Source: Tretioscincus oriximinensis (lineage: Eukaryota; Chordata; Lepidosauria; Squamata; Gymnophthalmidae). Taken from it: a stretch of 64,000 bases of DNA. A program made the position numbers and the translations under genes. The notes below the pieces were generated by a model. It saw only the letters and a program-made list of their open reading frames with translations. It was not told the origin of the DNA and made no database searches. Location: assembly GCA_022410635.1 (NCBI GenBank), contig JAJVDF010000490.1, positions 525,813 to 589,812 on the forward strand, read 5' to 3'. Below, piece by piece: positions 32,696 to 45,675 of this stretch (positions within the stretch are counted from its first letter, which is position 1; each line of letters begins with the position of its first letter).

Positions 32696-34398
32696 TTATT
32701 TAAGTAGTTTTTGCATTGGTTTCAGTATAACAAAGTTTCCTTATAATGTACACATTTTTTCTGATCCCTTGGCATTCGTTATAAAGAGGTTTCACCTGTA
32801 TACCATTTCAGTGCATATTTCCACCCTAGCACAATTATTGATGGTGCAGCTAGGATGACACATCTTTCTGAACTTTGGAAAGAGCAACTTTAAGTGTTTG
32901 TTAATGGTCACTATTTGGACTCTAGAAGTTTAGTGTTGCTGTGATATATTTATATAACTGGAGACTGGCACTTATTTAGGCACAGCCCAAAATACACAAG
33001 CCTGAGACAGTAAATCCCAAGCAGAAAAGGGAGCATGTAAGGTCAGTTGTGCAAGATGAGCTTTTAGCAATAAAACAGGTAAGGGAGATAATTTAAATCC
33101 TGATTCATAAGCATGGATAGGTATTGGATAAGGTATGCATAAATGCAATTTTTTCCTTTTGTTTGCCAGCAAACACTTTCGCATTTGATTTGATGGTGAA
33201 TTGGGGACTGATTCGTATTTAACCATCTGCTTTCAAAGCAGTTTGTTCCACCTTATTGCACTTTTCCAATAATCACTTAATCAAATCTCAAATTTATTCA
33301 TGGTTTTGAACATTTGACAGTCAGGTACAAGGACAGGACTCTGGAGAAATTTTCAGTGGTTTTGTCAGAATTTCTGAACTCGGTGTGAGACTAGTTCCTT
33401 TTTGGTACTCTGTTACAATAGCCTGGAGAGCTGAAAGTGTAGTAAATGCCCAGTGAAGTTTAAACTAATATGCACATATGTTTTTGATTTAAGATCCCTG
33501 CAGAATAGCAAAAAACCTCACCAAACTCATCAACTTGACTTTTAAAATTAGTCTCAGAATGGCCGTCTGGATTTTATCATATATACCATATGTATTTCCT
33601 TCCAAAACTTCTCTAGTGTCAAAACGGATTGTCTCGCATCTTGTAATGTATTTCTCTGTAAAGCTGAAATACCGGTAGTTACCCTGAAACTGTTTTGTGC
33701 TAAGATCACAATGTGGAATTTTTTGGATGGAATATTGAGTAATATACATTCACTGATTTGATTTGCAATTTAGTTGAATTAATTATGATTCTCTATTAGT
33801 GATGTTTGAAGGATATATACAGTATGTTCAGTGTGTCAGGCAGAGATGCTTGTTCTGTGGTGTCAAATTCTACATTTGCAAGGTTTTAATTCACTATTTT
33901 TACTTTCATTGTAAGAATGATCTGTGAAATAACTTGACAGCAGAAACTGCGTTTTCACCTTGTATTCTGCTTTCTTCAAAAATTCACAGTTTACCATGAT
34001 TATTCAAATGCAACATTCTGGCCCTTTCTGCCCACTGATTTGATGCCAAACAGCTGTTCTTGTGAGTGCCTATTGACTGCAGTTAACAGACAACCAAGCA
34101 GGTGTCTGTGGAGATTTCATAGTCCTTGATATGTTTTCCTAGTTGTCTAAATAGCAACTGGAGGAGTTGGCTTTTTGATAGAGAAAATTTCATCACGTTC
34201 TTGGAAAACACACACCCAAACACAGCATGTCTGGGCCAGAAGCAATGTTATTTCCATGTTTGATGGAACTTCAGGCATAGCATCCATCACAATTTTTAGG
34301 CAGTTTCTCCATTTACCTTTGCAAACCATTTTGGCTGATGAAGAAAATGCCTGCTGTTGTCGTGGGCCTGTTTATAGTGGCAGTAGGTACCTTAAACC

Positions 34399-34560
34399 AT
34401 AAGAACATAAGAGGAGCCCTGCTGAATTTGGTCTCATCTAGTCTAGCATTCTGTCTCTCACAGTGGCCAACCAAAGACAGCTGAACACAAGCAGAAGAAG
34501 GCAAAAGCTTCACCTGTTATGAACTCGCTGCAAATGGCATTTCTGGAATTATGACCTTGT
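34399..34560 (-). mobile_element. CR1 3' end fragment
   Basis: CATAAGAACATAAGAGGAGC then TAGTCTAGCATTCTGTCTC, the complement of the CR1 end. Confidence 0.75.
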
Positions 34561-35465
34561 GACTCACTTTTTGTTGGCACAATTGCAATTCATGGCTCCT
34601 TGTATGCAGCTTATGATTTTGTGCCCTACAACAGTGAAAATGGCACCTTCGTGGTTCTGAAATGGAGGCCAGAGGTATCTTTTTCACTTAACCTCCTTCA
34701 GCCAGCTGCTTCCAATCTGAAAGGAAAAACAACCAGGGACTCATCAGGGACAATTGTGGCACAGCAAGGACAATTGTAAATTATTTACTGGATTTTTGAT
34801 GCGTTGTCTGGATGCAGCCTTCAAAGCACTGCTTGCTGGCTATTCGGTTGAGTACGGACATAGTCAGTAATCTGCTTGCAAGTTGGATGTGTGTTGCATT
34901 TGCTTCACCGGATTTTATATGAACTGATGGCAACCTGGGGTTTAGTGCCAATTTACTGGATTTTAATTTTATTGGGAAAACAAGCTATTGAAGCACTATG
35001 GTTTTTGGACAAATACTGACTTGTGGGCGAGAAGTGTTTATGTGTGAATTGCATTTTGGCTATTGCTACTCTGGAAAAGAACTTGCTAGTGATACTTGAT
35101 CACTTGAATGATTTATAGTTGACATTCGTGTCTCCATACTTTGTATAGATTGATGGGTAATATGTAAAACTAGTGGAATAAGCCCATTGTCTGAGTTTAA
35201 TGCAACCAGATGTCTAGCTTACTCTTTCTCCCCGCTTCATGCTCCTTATTCCCTATTCCTGCATTGTTCCTTTCTAGTTTCTGCTGCTGTGCTGGTCCCA
35301 TGGCAACTGCTGCTGGCCTGGCCCTGGCTTTAGAATGTTGATGACATCATTCCAGGCCCTGGGTTACATCTAAATTGTCCAATCGCAGAACCTTCATGGA
35401 CTATTGCGACTCCTGGACAGACAAATGGATGGATAGACAGGGTTAGAGAGAATTTTTTATTACAA

Positions 35466-35622
35466 CTTATTGGCTATATGTATCTTGGAAGAGAAGTTTG
35501 CTGTTTGCTTACTATGTAGTGAAGGTGACAGCAGGACCTGGCCAGGCCTGTCATTGTCTGCACCAATAGTAAGTCCTATTCCAAGATGCAATTCAAAATA
35601 AAACCCAGTATGGAAAAGGCCT
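35466..35622. mobile_element. Degraded foldback related to family C
   Basis: Keeps the TATCTTGGAAGAG..CCTATTCCAAGATG mirrored blocks and an AAAATAAAACCCAGT end. Low similarity to the intact copies. Confidence 0.35.
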
Positions 35623-36180
35623 CAATCAATTCCCAACCTTCTTAGTTTTTGTCAGATAAGATAAGGTCAGTTAGGTGTGAGTCTGCCTGCTGTTATTATT
35701 TTTCTTTATAAGCATCATTTTCAGGAAGCCTTGGAACACATAACTAAAAGCAAATGCTACTTATTTTAAATCCTCACTTTTTATATGCACTTGTGGATTT
35801 CAACATAAAAAGAGATTTTGGCATTGCTTTGAGAGATTCCAGCATTGCAATGTAGATTTTCCCTTAAGAATTCTTTGTCAAGCAGAGTCAAAACATCTGC
35901 TCGTTGCAGATTTTTTTAATAGCCATGCTCTACAACGTATGTGGTTGCCTTTCATATCACATATGATAAACATGTGTTTTGTTCCTGGGAAATTATTTCT
36001 ACACAATAAACTTTTAATATTAAATGCTTTAATTCCCGTTTTTTAGAGAAAGTGTGTTTGGGGTGTGTTTGTGACCTTGTGAATGACAAAAAATAAATAA
36101 CCCTCTCTCCCTGGCAGGACAATATTTAGAAAAAACAAGGGGTATTTTAATTAGGTATAGTTAGAGGTATATTTTAACTA

Positions 36181-36636
36181 GAGGTGTGTCCAGACACATG
36201 CTATCCTAGCGCTACAGAGTCATCATGCTGCCATAATTGTCTTGCGTCCAAAAGGCTGCAGCAGTGGCGCTAAGAATGCACACCGACCTTACTGGTCAGC
36301 AGAGTCTGTGGCTGGACATGCGGGGATTTCCCAGCACAAAATTTCTGGATGTGCATAACTTGCATGTGTGCTTCGCTGAATTCAGATATGTAATATCTGC
36401 ACATGTGCACTGGGCTGAATTCCTGGATTTGGCACTCGCGCATAGACACCGCACTGGTGCAGTATACCCTGGGGAAAAGTGCTTTGTGGCTGCTTTCCCC
36501 TTGGTTTTTAAAACCAGGGTATACCTTTTCCCCCCACATTTGCCTAGCCTAGGATGGCATCAATGCTGCAGAACTGTGATACTCTCTCCATCCTAGTTCT
36601 AGGACAGTGTGAAAAAAACTGTGTGGATGTACCCTA
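36181..36636. mobile_element. Possible DNA transposon with short terminal inverted repeats
   Basis: Left end AGGTGTGTCCAGACAC and right end GTGTGGATGTACCCT are roughly inverted. Internal TATCCTAGCGCTACAG and CCATCCTAGTTC blocks are also partly mirrored. Open frames inside are not recognised. Confidence 0.35.
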
Positions 36637-36659
36637 GGTAGTGAAATATGTGCGAAGAC

Positions 36660-36786
36660 CTTTTATTTTGGAATATATCTTGGAATAGGTGGCTGCCATA
36701 AGCTCTTACAGACCTAGAATGGGACTGCATGCAGATGAGACGCCCCTATTCCAAGATATCCCAAAATAAAGCCTAAAGAAAGGGCC
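36660..36786. mobile_element. Foldback related to family C
   Basis: TTATTTTGGAATATATCTTG is mirrored by CAAGATATCCCAAAATAA, with GGAATAGGTGGCTGCCAT and CCCCTATTCC between. Confidence 0.55.
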
Positions 36787-37482
36787 AAAGTACGTGACCG
36801 ATGTACCTAACTCTTGTGTAGACTTTCTACCACATTGTGCACGAATTGCAGATCATGGCTTTCCGGTAGGGATGCATAAGGAAACATTTTGTGTTTAATT
36901 CTGAGTCTGAGTAAGATGCAAAATCATTTGCTTCACAGCTGGGGTGGCTGGTGGGGTCCAGCTTCAGTAACTGTTCTTTGAAATCTACCCATATAGATTT
37001 GTATTTGACCTGAGGTTTTCCTTTATCTGAAATCAGAATGGCATAGAAAGCCTTATTCCTTCTTGGAATGCAATAAATGCCCAGTATAGAAAGTGTATAT
37101 GGTTCTCATTTGTCTGCTGTTAATTGTTAGCATTTTAAATGTTGGGATTTTAAAGGAACCTGTGGCTGCTACCTTGAATTAACCACTGTCTACAAAAACT
37201 TGGCAGTAAATGGATTGCTTTGTTTAGTTCTTTGGTCCATTGTTGCACTCCAAAGCAAAGAACCCTAATTCTTACTAACTGATGGGATCTGGACTTTCTG
37301 TGACAAACCAGGAAAGTGACCTTGGGGTTTTGGTGCTGCAGCAGTGTAAAAAGCAAACAAATATCTCAGAGAAAAAATACTCTGCTTTATTTTAATGCAA
37401 TGGCCCCAACGTGGCACGGTGCTGATGTGATAGAAAAGGTAGACCTGTATTGCTTCTAGGATAGTTAAGAAATGGGGTTTCA

Positions 37483-37560
37483 CTTGAGAGACCGTTCTCC
37501 AAGCCCTGTGTTGGCCACGGAGAGAGGCAAGTGTGCCCTCTGTCTCTCCACGGGACCTGC
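37483..37560 (+). mobile_element. SINE family 2, 5' fragment
   Basis: GAGAGACCGTTCTCCAAGCC and TGTTGGCCACGGAGAGAGG. Confidence 0.45.
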
Positions 37561-38624
37561 AGTTTTAGCAGAAGATTGACAGGCTGCTGTTAAAATCATT
37601 GTGCCATTCTGTCCTCTTTTGTTTTAGAGGCTCAAGGGGCCTAAAACTATGATTTAAAAATAGGTTCAGATATGCTGTGTAATTGGATTCAAATAGACCT
37701 TTTCCGAGTTAATATTGGCTGCCAGTTGAGTGGCTGCCAGGCAAAGCTTGAACATATTCCAGAATCCTTTTTTCCTCACTTTTGTTTCACTTGATTCTAA
37801 AAAGGTTTTTAATAGCCAGGGCTTGGTAAATAGGCCTGTAATTGCTTGTTCTTTTTAGTGGGCTTCTGGTGGGTTTAATGATTTTCTTTGTATTTCAGCA
37901 CAGTTGATTAGTACCAACTATCGGAGCAATTTGTGCCTTTTAATCACAGGCGAAAAAACAGTTTCTTCTTAACTGCTGGTGGACAATTCTTGAGCCCTAA
38001 AAGAAAACATTCAGTGTTATCCTTACTTTTTGAACTCGAGTCAGTAAAGAGGTTTTGGACTAGGATGATTGGTGTGTGACCTCTAAGGTTGCCCAGGGGA
38101 AGAGAATTTAGCTTTCCTAGATCTTTACTAGCTGAATGGTGGAGGGAGATCCAAGAGCTCTGTAATCAAAAGTCCTTGTTTCCAAGTAATTCCCAAAAAT
38201 ATGTGCAGCAAGGGAATCTTGCAGTATTCTAGAGATTAACTAATTGGAAGGCTCAGTCTACTTTAGATGTAATGAAATGAACAAGTGCCTAGAAACAGAC
38301 TATTTCTGTGTTCCTGAATAGCAGTAGAAATGCAAATAGGTGTGGTACTGAGGTGCCAAATTAGTATGAGAGTCACTTAGGAATTATATGTAAGTAGTGG
38401 AATTAGCCCGTTACGTTATGGTAAGGCAGTTGGCTGTAGCCCCTCCTCCCCCTGGCTCCCATCCATGCCTCCACTCCCTCCCTTGCTCTCTCCCATCCCC
38501 TTCTTATTTGCCACTTCATTTAGTCACTTCTTTCCATTTTTGTTTTCTTCCTTTCCTTTATTTTTTATCTTCCTTTCTTCCCTTCCATTTTTCATCCATT
38601 CTTTCCTTTGTTCTTCCTTTCCCT

Positions 38625-38765
38625 TCCAGTACTGGTCCCAGTACTTAACCCTGGGCTATTTCACTTCTCACACCTTTCCACCCAGAGAACTGTCCATTTT
38701 TTGCTTCCCTCTGTTTTCTGTCTTTTAGCCAGTTTCCAACCCAGGACTCTTGTCACTGGAGGATG
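38625..38765 (-). mobile_element. CR1 internal fragment
   Basis: TGGTCCCAGTACTTAACCC and CACCCAGAGAACTGTCCATT match the region at 62050-62110 of the larger CR1 copy. Pyrimidine-rich sequence lies just upstream (38450-38625). Confidence 0.5.
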
Positions 38766-41700
38766 TCAAAGTTCCAAACCCTGTCATTGGTCATTATACT
38801 TCGGAAAGTTGGACTCTCCCACACGCCTTTTATTATATATGATAGGAAGTGTAAGCTTATCATAGTGTTTCTATGTAAGCAGATATTGGCTAGAAACTAG
38901 GCAATCTGCATCTGTTTTCACCCAGCATCTAGAGATTCTTCCTTCTCGATTTTGTATATGTATATTTTATGCTGTGCCAGGGAGGCAGCTTGGAGGTTTC
39001 TGTCTGTCGTCTTAGATCTCTTTTTGGCCTTCCTGGCTATATTGAATGCTGTTTGCAGAATTGTTTGCCTTTGTTTCTGGGTCTACCTTTTCTTGGCTGT
39101 TCTGAATGGCACAGAGTTTTTTCTTTGGATTTTTTTGCTTTATACATTATATTTTATCTGGTTTAAACAGCTCTTCTATTTTAAGCCCCAGCACTTAATC
39201 TGGATTAAGCCATTATGTAAACTCGTCCTAGTCCTCAGTACCTGTCCATTAAAGACTTTGTCGCTCACTTATATGGCTCTGCCTACTTTAGACAGAGCCT
39301 GATTCAAATTAAGGGAAGCCTTTATCTGAATTCCTGGTCAACCCATTTGATTTAATTGGTCTACTAATGGATCAATAGAGACCTTATTTAGAATGTAGAA
39401 GGTGTGCGGGAGCCATTCCTCTCATATTTGGGTGTACTGGGGAGTATATTTCGCTGATGTCAGACCTTGCTGCCAAAATACAACTCGTGTTCCCAAGGTT
39501 GGGATGTTTTGCTGTAAACTCTTGAAAGTGTGGGGATGTAGACAGCTGTGATCCATCAGTTTACATGGTATGTAGAGTTTGAAGTTTTGTGTAAGGTTCA
39601 AGATCGAACACCCGACACCTCTCAGAGCTAGGAATAAAAGTTCCTAACCTCAAGGATTCCAGGGAGTGGATTTTGAAATTGTGCTAAAGTGCACTGGTGA
39701 AATATGCCCCCCCAGTGCTGTCTTTGCAGATGTGCTGATCCTGTCCACTACCTTATTTTATCTGGATTAGTGAACTGAAATATTTCGGATCCACTAATAT
39801 ACTATTTGTGGGAGGCAGTTGCAGAAAGGGCTTCAGGGTAAAGAAAGCTATTAGTTGTATAAATACTTGGTATGATGAAGTCTATAAAAAGTTTATGTGG
39901 CCCTATAGGGAAATCTTAATTTTGCTTTGAAATTGGTTTAATGAGTCGGTGAGAATCGTTGTCACTTCCAATTTATTTTAAAAACAAATCTGGATAGTAA
40001 TAGAAATAAAAATAAACTTATTCAACCTTTTGTTGACTGCTTCTTTTACACTTCTAGGGACATCCTGCTTTATGCCTACAAAAAGCTGCTTCGTTATTGT
40101 TTGCATAATTTTTATGTTGCCTTCCCCTGCGTAGTTTGGAGGCAATTATTAAGAGAAAACAGAAATAAAAGCAGAAAGGAAACACATGTAACCTTACAAA
40201 AGATATTTCTGTTAAAAATATCTATCCTGAATGAAGTCCAAATGTTGGTATTAAGGAGAAGGGTTCCAATTGGGCTTCATGAGGTAAACATGGGAAGTGC
40301 TTTCTAAGTCATTTAGAGCTCTCCTTGTCCCTTCTAGGTTGTAGTACTTGAACTGATTTTGATAATGTAAAGAAAATCAGTTTAAGTATTTGAAGACTAG
40401 TAGAGGTTGGCCATTCCCGAGCCTGTGAATGGAGTGGCCTTTTATCAGGTTTCCTCCCCTGTCAGTGCTGATATCTCTGCTCCCCTCCTTTGCCCTGCCT
40501 CCATGCCACCCCTCTTGGCTGCTGCTGGTTATACTGCTGCTGTTCTTGCTGTCGGTGAGGCTGCCTCCTTGGGCCAACTGGGTCTGCACGTCCTTCTGGT
40601 ATGAGCTGTGCACTCTTCTGTGTGGCAGAATGCTGTGGGGTTGTATTGGGGACAGAATTTTGCCACCGTGTCTTTGAGTTGTCGGGCAGTTCTTTTATCC
40701 TCTCCTCCCCTTAGAGAGCCCATCGCCGGCATGGGAATGATGTGCATCCAACCGAAGACATCAGTCATCAGTTGAGTTTCAGACCCTAGATGGTCTTCAA
40801 AGGAAGTCCCACATAGAACTTGCAGTTGCCTAATCTGGAAGTTACTGGAGTGTGTGGTGCTTCATTTACATTGTCGCTGACTGACTAAGCTTGACTGATA
40901 CTTGCAAATTAACAGAAGACTTTGGGCATTTTTGCTCTTTGACCTCTATGGGTGTATGAAGCAGACAGTGATAACAGTAATCATACTGCGGACAAAGCTG
41001 CGAAGTAAACAGAGTTGCAGATTTGTGACCTGAAAGAGTTGCCTGTGATCCTTCTAGTAATTTTCTGTGTGATTCTGAAGGCAACCTTGGGCTATGCAGA
41101 GCTCCGGAGCTCTCTCTGTTCTACCTACGTCACAAAGTTCTGTTATGAAGAGAAGGTTAGTTAAGCCACTTCGAGGCCACTCCTTCTGATGGGAACTCCC
41201 CCACTTTTTGCACTGACTTTCTTTGCAGCTAAGCAGTAGGCAAACTCCTGGAAACACTTGCGCATACTGCAAGGATAAATGGGGAGGGAATCGCCCTCTG
41301 GGCAGCATTCTGGGAAATCCTGTGGGTGGCCCTGCACAGGGTGGCCTTGGCACACACAGCAGTCTGAGGGTGCCTCTTCTGAACTCCTTTGTAGTCGGTT
41401 TCCATTATCTCCTTCACACATCATTTGGATGTGGAAGAGGTGAAAATCATATGGCTTCATCTCTGAGCGGATGATGCCTTTGTTTAGTCGCTGTTGCCTT
41501 CAATTCAGTCTGCACAGCTGCTTCGTGTTTTAGGTTGTAATGACTGACTGAACTCTTCTGCCAAAGCCACAAAAGCTCAACATTCTTCCTGATATCACAC
41601 AGCTTTGCAAGTGTCTGCCTTTGTGTAGCCTTTAAAAAGTGTTTTTGGTTGCTAAATTAAAAATACGTATTTTTAATTTATTAAATATGTATATATATTC

Positions 41701-41879
41701 AATTATTCATCCATTCATATTTTTATTCTGCCCCTATAATTAAGAAGCATAGAATATTACACTAAAGACAATATCATGTCCAAAAGTAGGGAATTAGTTC
41801 TGCTTTCTTAGCAAAAGGTAAGTGTAAAAAGATTTATTCACAGGTTTTTTAAACTGAAGTGAAGCTGTCTGATGCACTT

Positions 41880-41957
41880 CTCGGAGGAAACTATTCCATG
41901 GGAGACTATTCTAAGGGAGAAAGTACTCCTTTAGATATTTGGGGCCAAGTCATTGAA
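41880..41957 (-). mobile_element. L2-like LINE fragment
   Basis: CCTTTAGATATTTGGGGCC matches the segment at 23966. The SINE at 41958 follows directly. Confidence 0.5.
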
Positions 41958-42270
41958 GGAGGAGGAGAGGGAGAGGAGAAGAGGGGTTTTTATACCCTGC
42001 TTTTTTCACCCAAAGGGACTCAAAGTGGCTTACAAGGGTATTTTTCACCCAAAGGCTGACATTCTATCTTCCCCACGAGGCTGTGGTGGTTTCCATTTAT
42101 CTAGTTGCAGTCAGAAAGCAAGAATTGCAAGAAATTACAGGTAGTAGCTGGGTTGGCTAGAGCTACAAACTAGGGGAAGGTGCTCACCCCCTCCCCCTGT
42201 CCAACACAGGGCTTTGAAACCTGATCTCTCAGATGAGGGACTGTCTCCTTCATGACTGCACCATTCATGC
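41958..42270 (-). mobile_element. SINE family 2, full length
   Basis: Reverse orientation with all blocks, from TTTATACCCTGCTTTTTTC to the GACTGTCTCC head. It lies directly beside an L2-like fragment. Confidence 0.82.
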
Positions 42271-42351
42271 CTGTAACTCTGGAGTTAAGGTTTTTTAGGT
42301 TGAGCTAAGCACCTTAAAGTGATAGCGAATTGGCATTAAGTATAGCTCTCT

Positions 42352-42520
42352 TAGATCCACTCTGGTGTAGTGGTTAATGTCAGAGTCTTATCTGGAAGTG
42401 TCCTGATTCAATTCTGCACCGCTCCACAAAAAAATAGCTGGGTGACCTTGGGCTAGTCACAGTTCTCTGGAGCTCTTGTATCCTCACCTACATGCACAAG
42501 GTAACCAATTAAACGTGTTT
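42352..42520 (+). mobile_element. SINE family 1, diverged
   Basis: CTCTGGTGTAGTGGTTAATG head, GATTCAATTC B-box remnant, GGGTGACCTTGGGCTAGTC body; tail lost. Confidence 0.65.
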
Positions 42521-42599
42521 TGAAGAAACTCGCCCAAAGTAAAACAAAAGAAAAAACTGTGGCTAAAAACTACCAATTGGCAAGATAGCTAGATTAACC

Positions 42600-42925
42600 T
42601 AATCAGAGAAATGCTGAGTTTCTTTGGTTCGAGAAGGGAGTATTGTTTTCTGGAAAAGAAAGCCCAGGAGGCCTTGACTCTGGAAGGCCTGCAAAACTTC
42701 ATTAACGATTGTGTGCAGGTTGAATCTCAATGTAATACAGACAATGAATTCAATAGAGATAGTAAAGAAAGAAATTTAAAAAATGGAGAAAAAAACTGAT
42801 GAAGCTATTAAAACTGGAGAACAATGTGAGAAGAATAGAAAATGTGGAAGTGAATTTAAACGAAATGACTGTAAATGCTAAAACATCAAGCCAGAAGCAG
42901 ATGGGTAAATATTAAAATCAGAATT
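42600..42925 (+). pseudogene. Decayed coiled-coil-like ORF, possible L1 ORF1 remnant
   Basis: Two overlapping frames, broken by a frameshift near 42790, encode charged, heptad-like sequence (for example LENNVRRIENVEVNLNEM). This is reminiscent of LINE-1 ORF1 coiled coils, but no RNA-recognition domain or reverse transcriptase follows. Treat as tentative. Confidence 0.25.
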
Positions 42926-42967
42926 TGGAAAGAGAGAACATAGAACCTGAAAGGCTTTATTATAAAT

Positions 42968-43100
42968 TGGCTTAGGCCTTGACCCTGCCATCCACACGGT
43001 AGGATCCACTAAGGGGCCTCCTGTAGTCTATACTGGCATGTGGATGCCCAAGTTCAGTCCCAAGACGTGACCCTGAATAAGGCTCCTTGTGAACAGGACA
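42968..43100. mobile_element. Foldback family C, partial
   Basis: CTGCCATCCACACGGTAGGA, TACTGGCATGTGGATGCCCA and a right arm GAATAAGGCTCCTTGTGAAC. The left end is missing. Confidence 0.55.
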
Positions 43101-43152
43101 TTAATGAAATAATGCAAGAGGAGGAAATAGACAGGAAATATATAGCTAGAGT

Positions 43153-43445
43153 CAGGGCTTTTTTTAACGCAGTTCCGGCACCTTTTATTTAGGCGGGGGG
43201 GGGAGTTAGCGGGGGCGGCGGCAGGAGCAGTGGCGGGGGTGGCTGCAGGAATGAGCGGCGGCGGCCGCCGCNNNNNNNNNNNNNNNNNNNNNNNNNNNNN
43301 NNNNNNNNNNNNNNNNNNNNNNNNNNNNNNNNNNNNNNNNNNNNNNNNNNNNNNNNNNNNNNNNNNNNNNNNNNNNNNNCCCCCCCCCCCCCCCCCTGCT
43401 GCTGCCGTTAGTACCGGCACCTTTTTTTCTGGAAAAAAAGCACTG
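43153..43445. mobile_element. GC-rich hAT element containing the assembly gap
   Basis: Ends CAGGGCTTTTTTT and AAAAAAAGCACTG, each followed inward by a CCGGCACCTTTT-type block. A perfect 8-bp duplication gctagagt flanks it (43145-43152 and 43446-43453). The core is GGC/GCC-rich, ends in a C-run and includes 108 unknown bases (43272-43379), presumably because the assembler could not resolve it. Confidence 0.88.
43272..43379. other. Assembly gap (run of N)
   Basis: 108 consecutive unknown bases inside a GC-rich transposon core. Open frames crossing it are not real. Confidence 0.98.
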
Positions 43446-43529
43446 GCTAGAGTGCACTTTATATCTGGAGGAAGGAGACAAAAACCAGTTCTCTCAATGA
43501 ATAGTATCTGAAAGTTATTGGGGTGGGGG

Positions 43530-43600
43530 AGAAGGTTATTGTAAGCTACTTTGATTCCCTTTGTGTTGAGAAAAGCAGTGTGTAAAAAAAAAATCTTCTT
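43530..43600 (+). mobile_element. SINE family 2, tail only
   Basis: GTAAGCTACTTTGATTCCCT and GAGAAAAGCAGTGTGTAAAA. Confidence 0.45.
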
Positions 43601-45059
43601 AAAACCAACATGATGCTTATCTGATTAGCCTCAGTTTAGTTACTGCATTCTATACTGGGTACAGCTTTCAAGCCATCTTCAATGGCAGTCAAACGTAGGT
43701 CACATCCCCAGGCACAATTTTTACCTAGTTGAGGTCACCCACGTATAGTGATGATCTCGCTTAAAAGTTCCATTGTCATGGGATTTCTAGCCACACAGTT
43801 TGTACGATTCAGTAGTGGGCATTTTGTAAAATCCAAATGACAGCTTCATGGAGACATTCAGCAGTGTGAACTTGGCAAATCTTGTGAGGCTTCTGGGTAA
43901 CATGTAACAGTTCATTGACTCTTGGCTCCCAGAGAATGCCTGGAAATTGTAGACAGGCTTGCAGAGAATGCTGGGGATTGTAGGCAGGCAAGTACAGAAA
44001 TGTCTTATGGAACTTGTCATTTGGGGTGAATGGTGAATGCTTTTTAAATAAAGAGGCAAACCCTGTTGTGGGAATGTGGCCATAAAGTACATTACAGTAG
44101 TTCCAATCTACCTCTCATTAGGGGATTGTTTACTGTGGTTATCAACTAACAGCATGAAGTATGGTAAACTATTGGTGAAATTTGCTGGAAGACATGGCGT
44201 TTCTTTTTATAACCCTTGTAAATAAAAATTCCAAGCATCTTTGGTACCCATTTGAATATAGAAAATGCCCTGGTTGATTGGACCTATTTGTAAGATGGAT
44301 GAATTCGCAACTAATTTTTAATTCAGCTTCAGCTTGGCTGCAGCAGTTTCTTTAGATGCTAAGAAGGTAGGAACTCCAAGAAGGTAGGGTACCTTCTTTT
44401 CTGACTGTCAGAGGTGGCATCAAGCTGTTGAAAACTTTGAAGCTGGAGTTGGGGGAGGAGGGGTGGGGGCTGGGCCAGGACATTTATCCAAATAAATCCA
44501 CCAAGGAATTCATAAAGTCCATACTATTAAAAGCAGGCTTCTATCTGTATCCTTTTCAAATGCGGATCCTGTGATATTCAGGTAGCTAAAAGCTGAATNT
44601 TCCCTAGGTAATTCAAAAGCTCAGATGTAAGAGGCAGAAATGCTTAACGGAAATGTTCATAGTGTGAAAATTAGTACAGATACCTTTCTCTAGATAAACA
44701 GCACTGGTGAGACTAGGGAGAACAGGAATGGTGAATAAAATTCCTGGGCAGATTCTTGTTCAAAAAATCAGCAAGGCTCTGGAGTTGTGGTGCAGACAGA
44801 GAGGGTACAAGTGGGCTGCTAGGAGCCCCAATCCAGGGAGAAATTCAGTGCATCCTTGGCATGCACCCTTGACTGAGGTGATGGGCGGGAGAACAAGCCC
44901 CTTGAGAGAACCAAATCCACATGCAACAGAATGGGACTAAAAATAGACAGGGACAGGAATGTTCCTGCTCAGAAATAAATTCACACAAGATCACTTTTTG
45001 CACAGGTGCAGAGATTCAGACCATTTTTTTTTGCAAAGATAAGGAAAAAGAATGTTTTG

Positions 45060-45316
45060 AAGAAGAAGAACTGGGTTCTTAGGCTCCACTTTTCTCACCT
45101 TTCAAAGGGACTCAAAGCAGCTTACAAGGGTATTTTGCCCGAAGGCTGACATTCTATCTTCCCCACCAGGCTTTGGTGGTTCCCATGTATCTACATGCAG
45201 TCAGTTACAATTTCTTGCAATTCATGCTTTCAAATAGCTGGGTTGGCTAGAGGCTACAGGCTAGTGGAAGGTGCTCCCCCCTCCCCACGTCTGACACAGG
45301 GCTTCGAAACCCGAAG
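45060..45316 (-). mobile_element. SINE family 2
   Basis: Reverse orientation: AGAAGAAGAACTGGGTTCTT tail to GGGCTTCGAAACCCG (B box); head cut off. Confidence 0.82.
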
Positions 45317-45477
45317 TAGAGAACAAAAAAGCGGAGGATTGCTTCTAGATATCTGCAAGTGAAACCCCGTTATGAAGAACCCTCATATAATGAAATTTGA
45401 GGTAACACAAATATTTGAAAGTTTTGGCAGAACATCCATAAGAATATTGTTGGTTACAATGGGTTTCATTATAACAA

Positions 45478-45675
45478 CAAGAGGAACTGAGTTTTTATAC
45501 CCCGCTTTTGTCACGCAAAAGAAAAAAAAACAGCTTACAAGTTATTTTTCACCCCAAGGCTCACATTCTATCTTGCTTTTGAATAACTGGGTTGGCTGGA
45601 GCTGAGGCCAGTAGAGGGTGCTCTTTCCTCTGCACAGCCAGCACCACGACTTTTAACTGCTGTACCATTGTGCCT
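45478..45675 (-). mobile_element. SINE family 2, internally deleted
   Basis: Reverse orientation: TTTTTATACCCCGCTTTTGT, GCTCACATTCTATCTTGC, AGCTGAGGCCAGTAGAGGG. Confidence 0.65.

Noticed and set aside
38397..38648. 83-codon frame followed by overlapping frames rich in Phe, Ser, Pro
   Set aside because: The region is a pyrimidine-rich (CT) stretch; composition alone explains the open frames.
43028..43511. Open frames of about 90-130 codons on both strands
   Set aside because: They run across the 108-base N gap and the GC-rich transposon core; no real sequence supports them.
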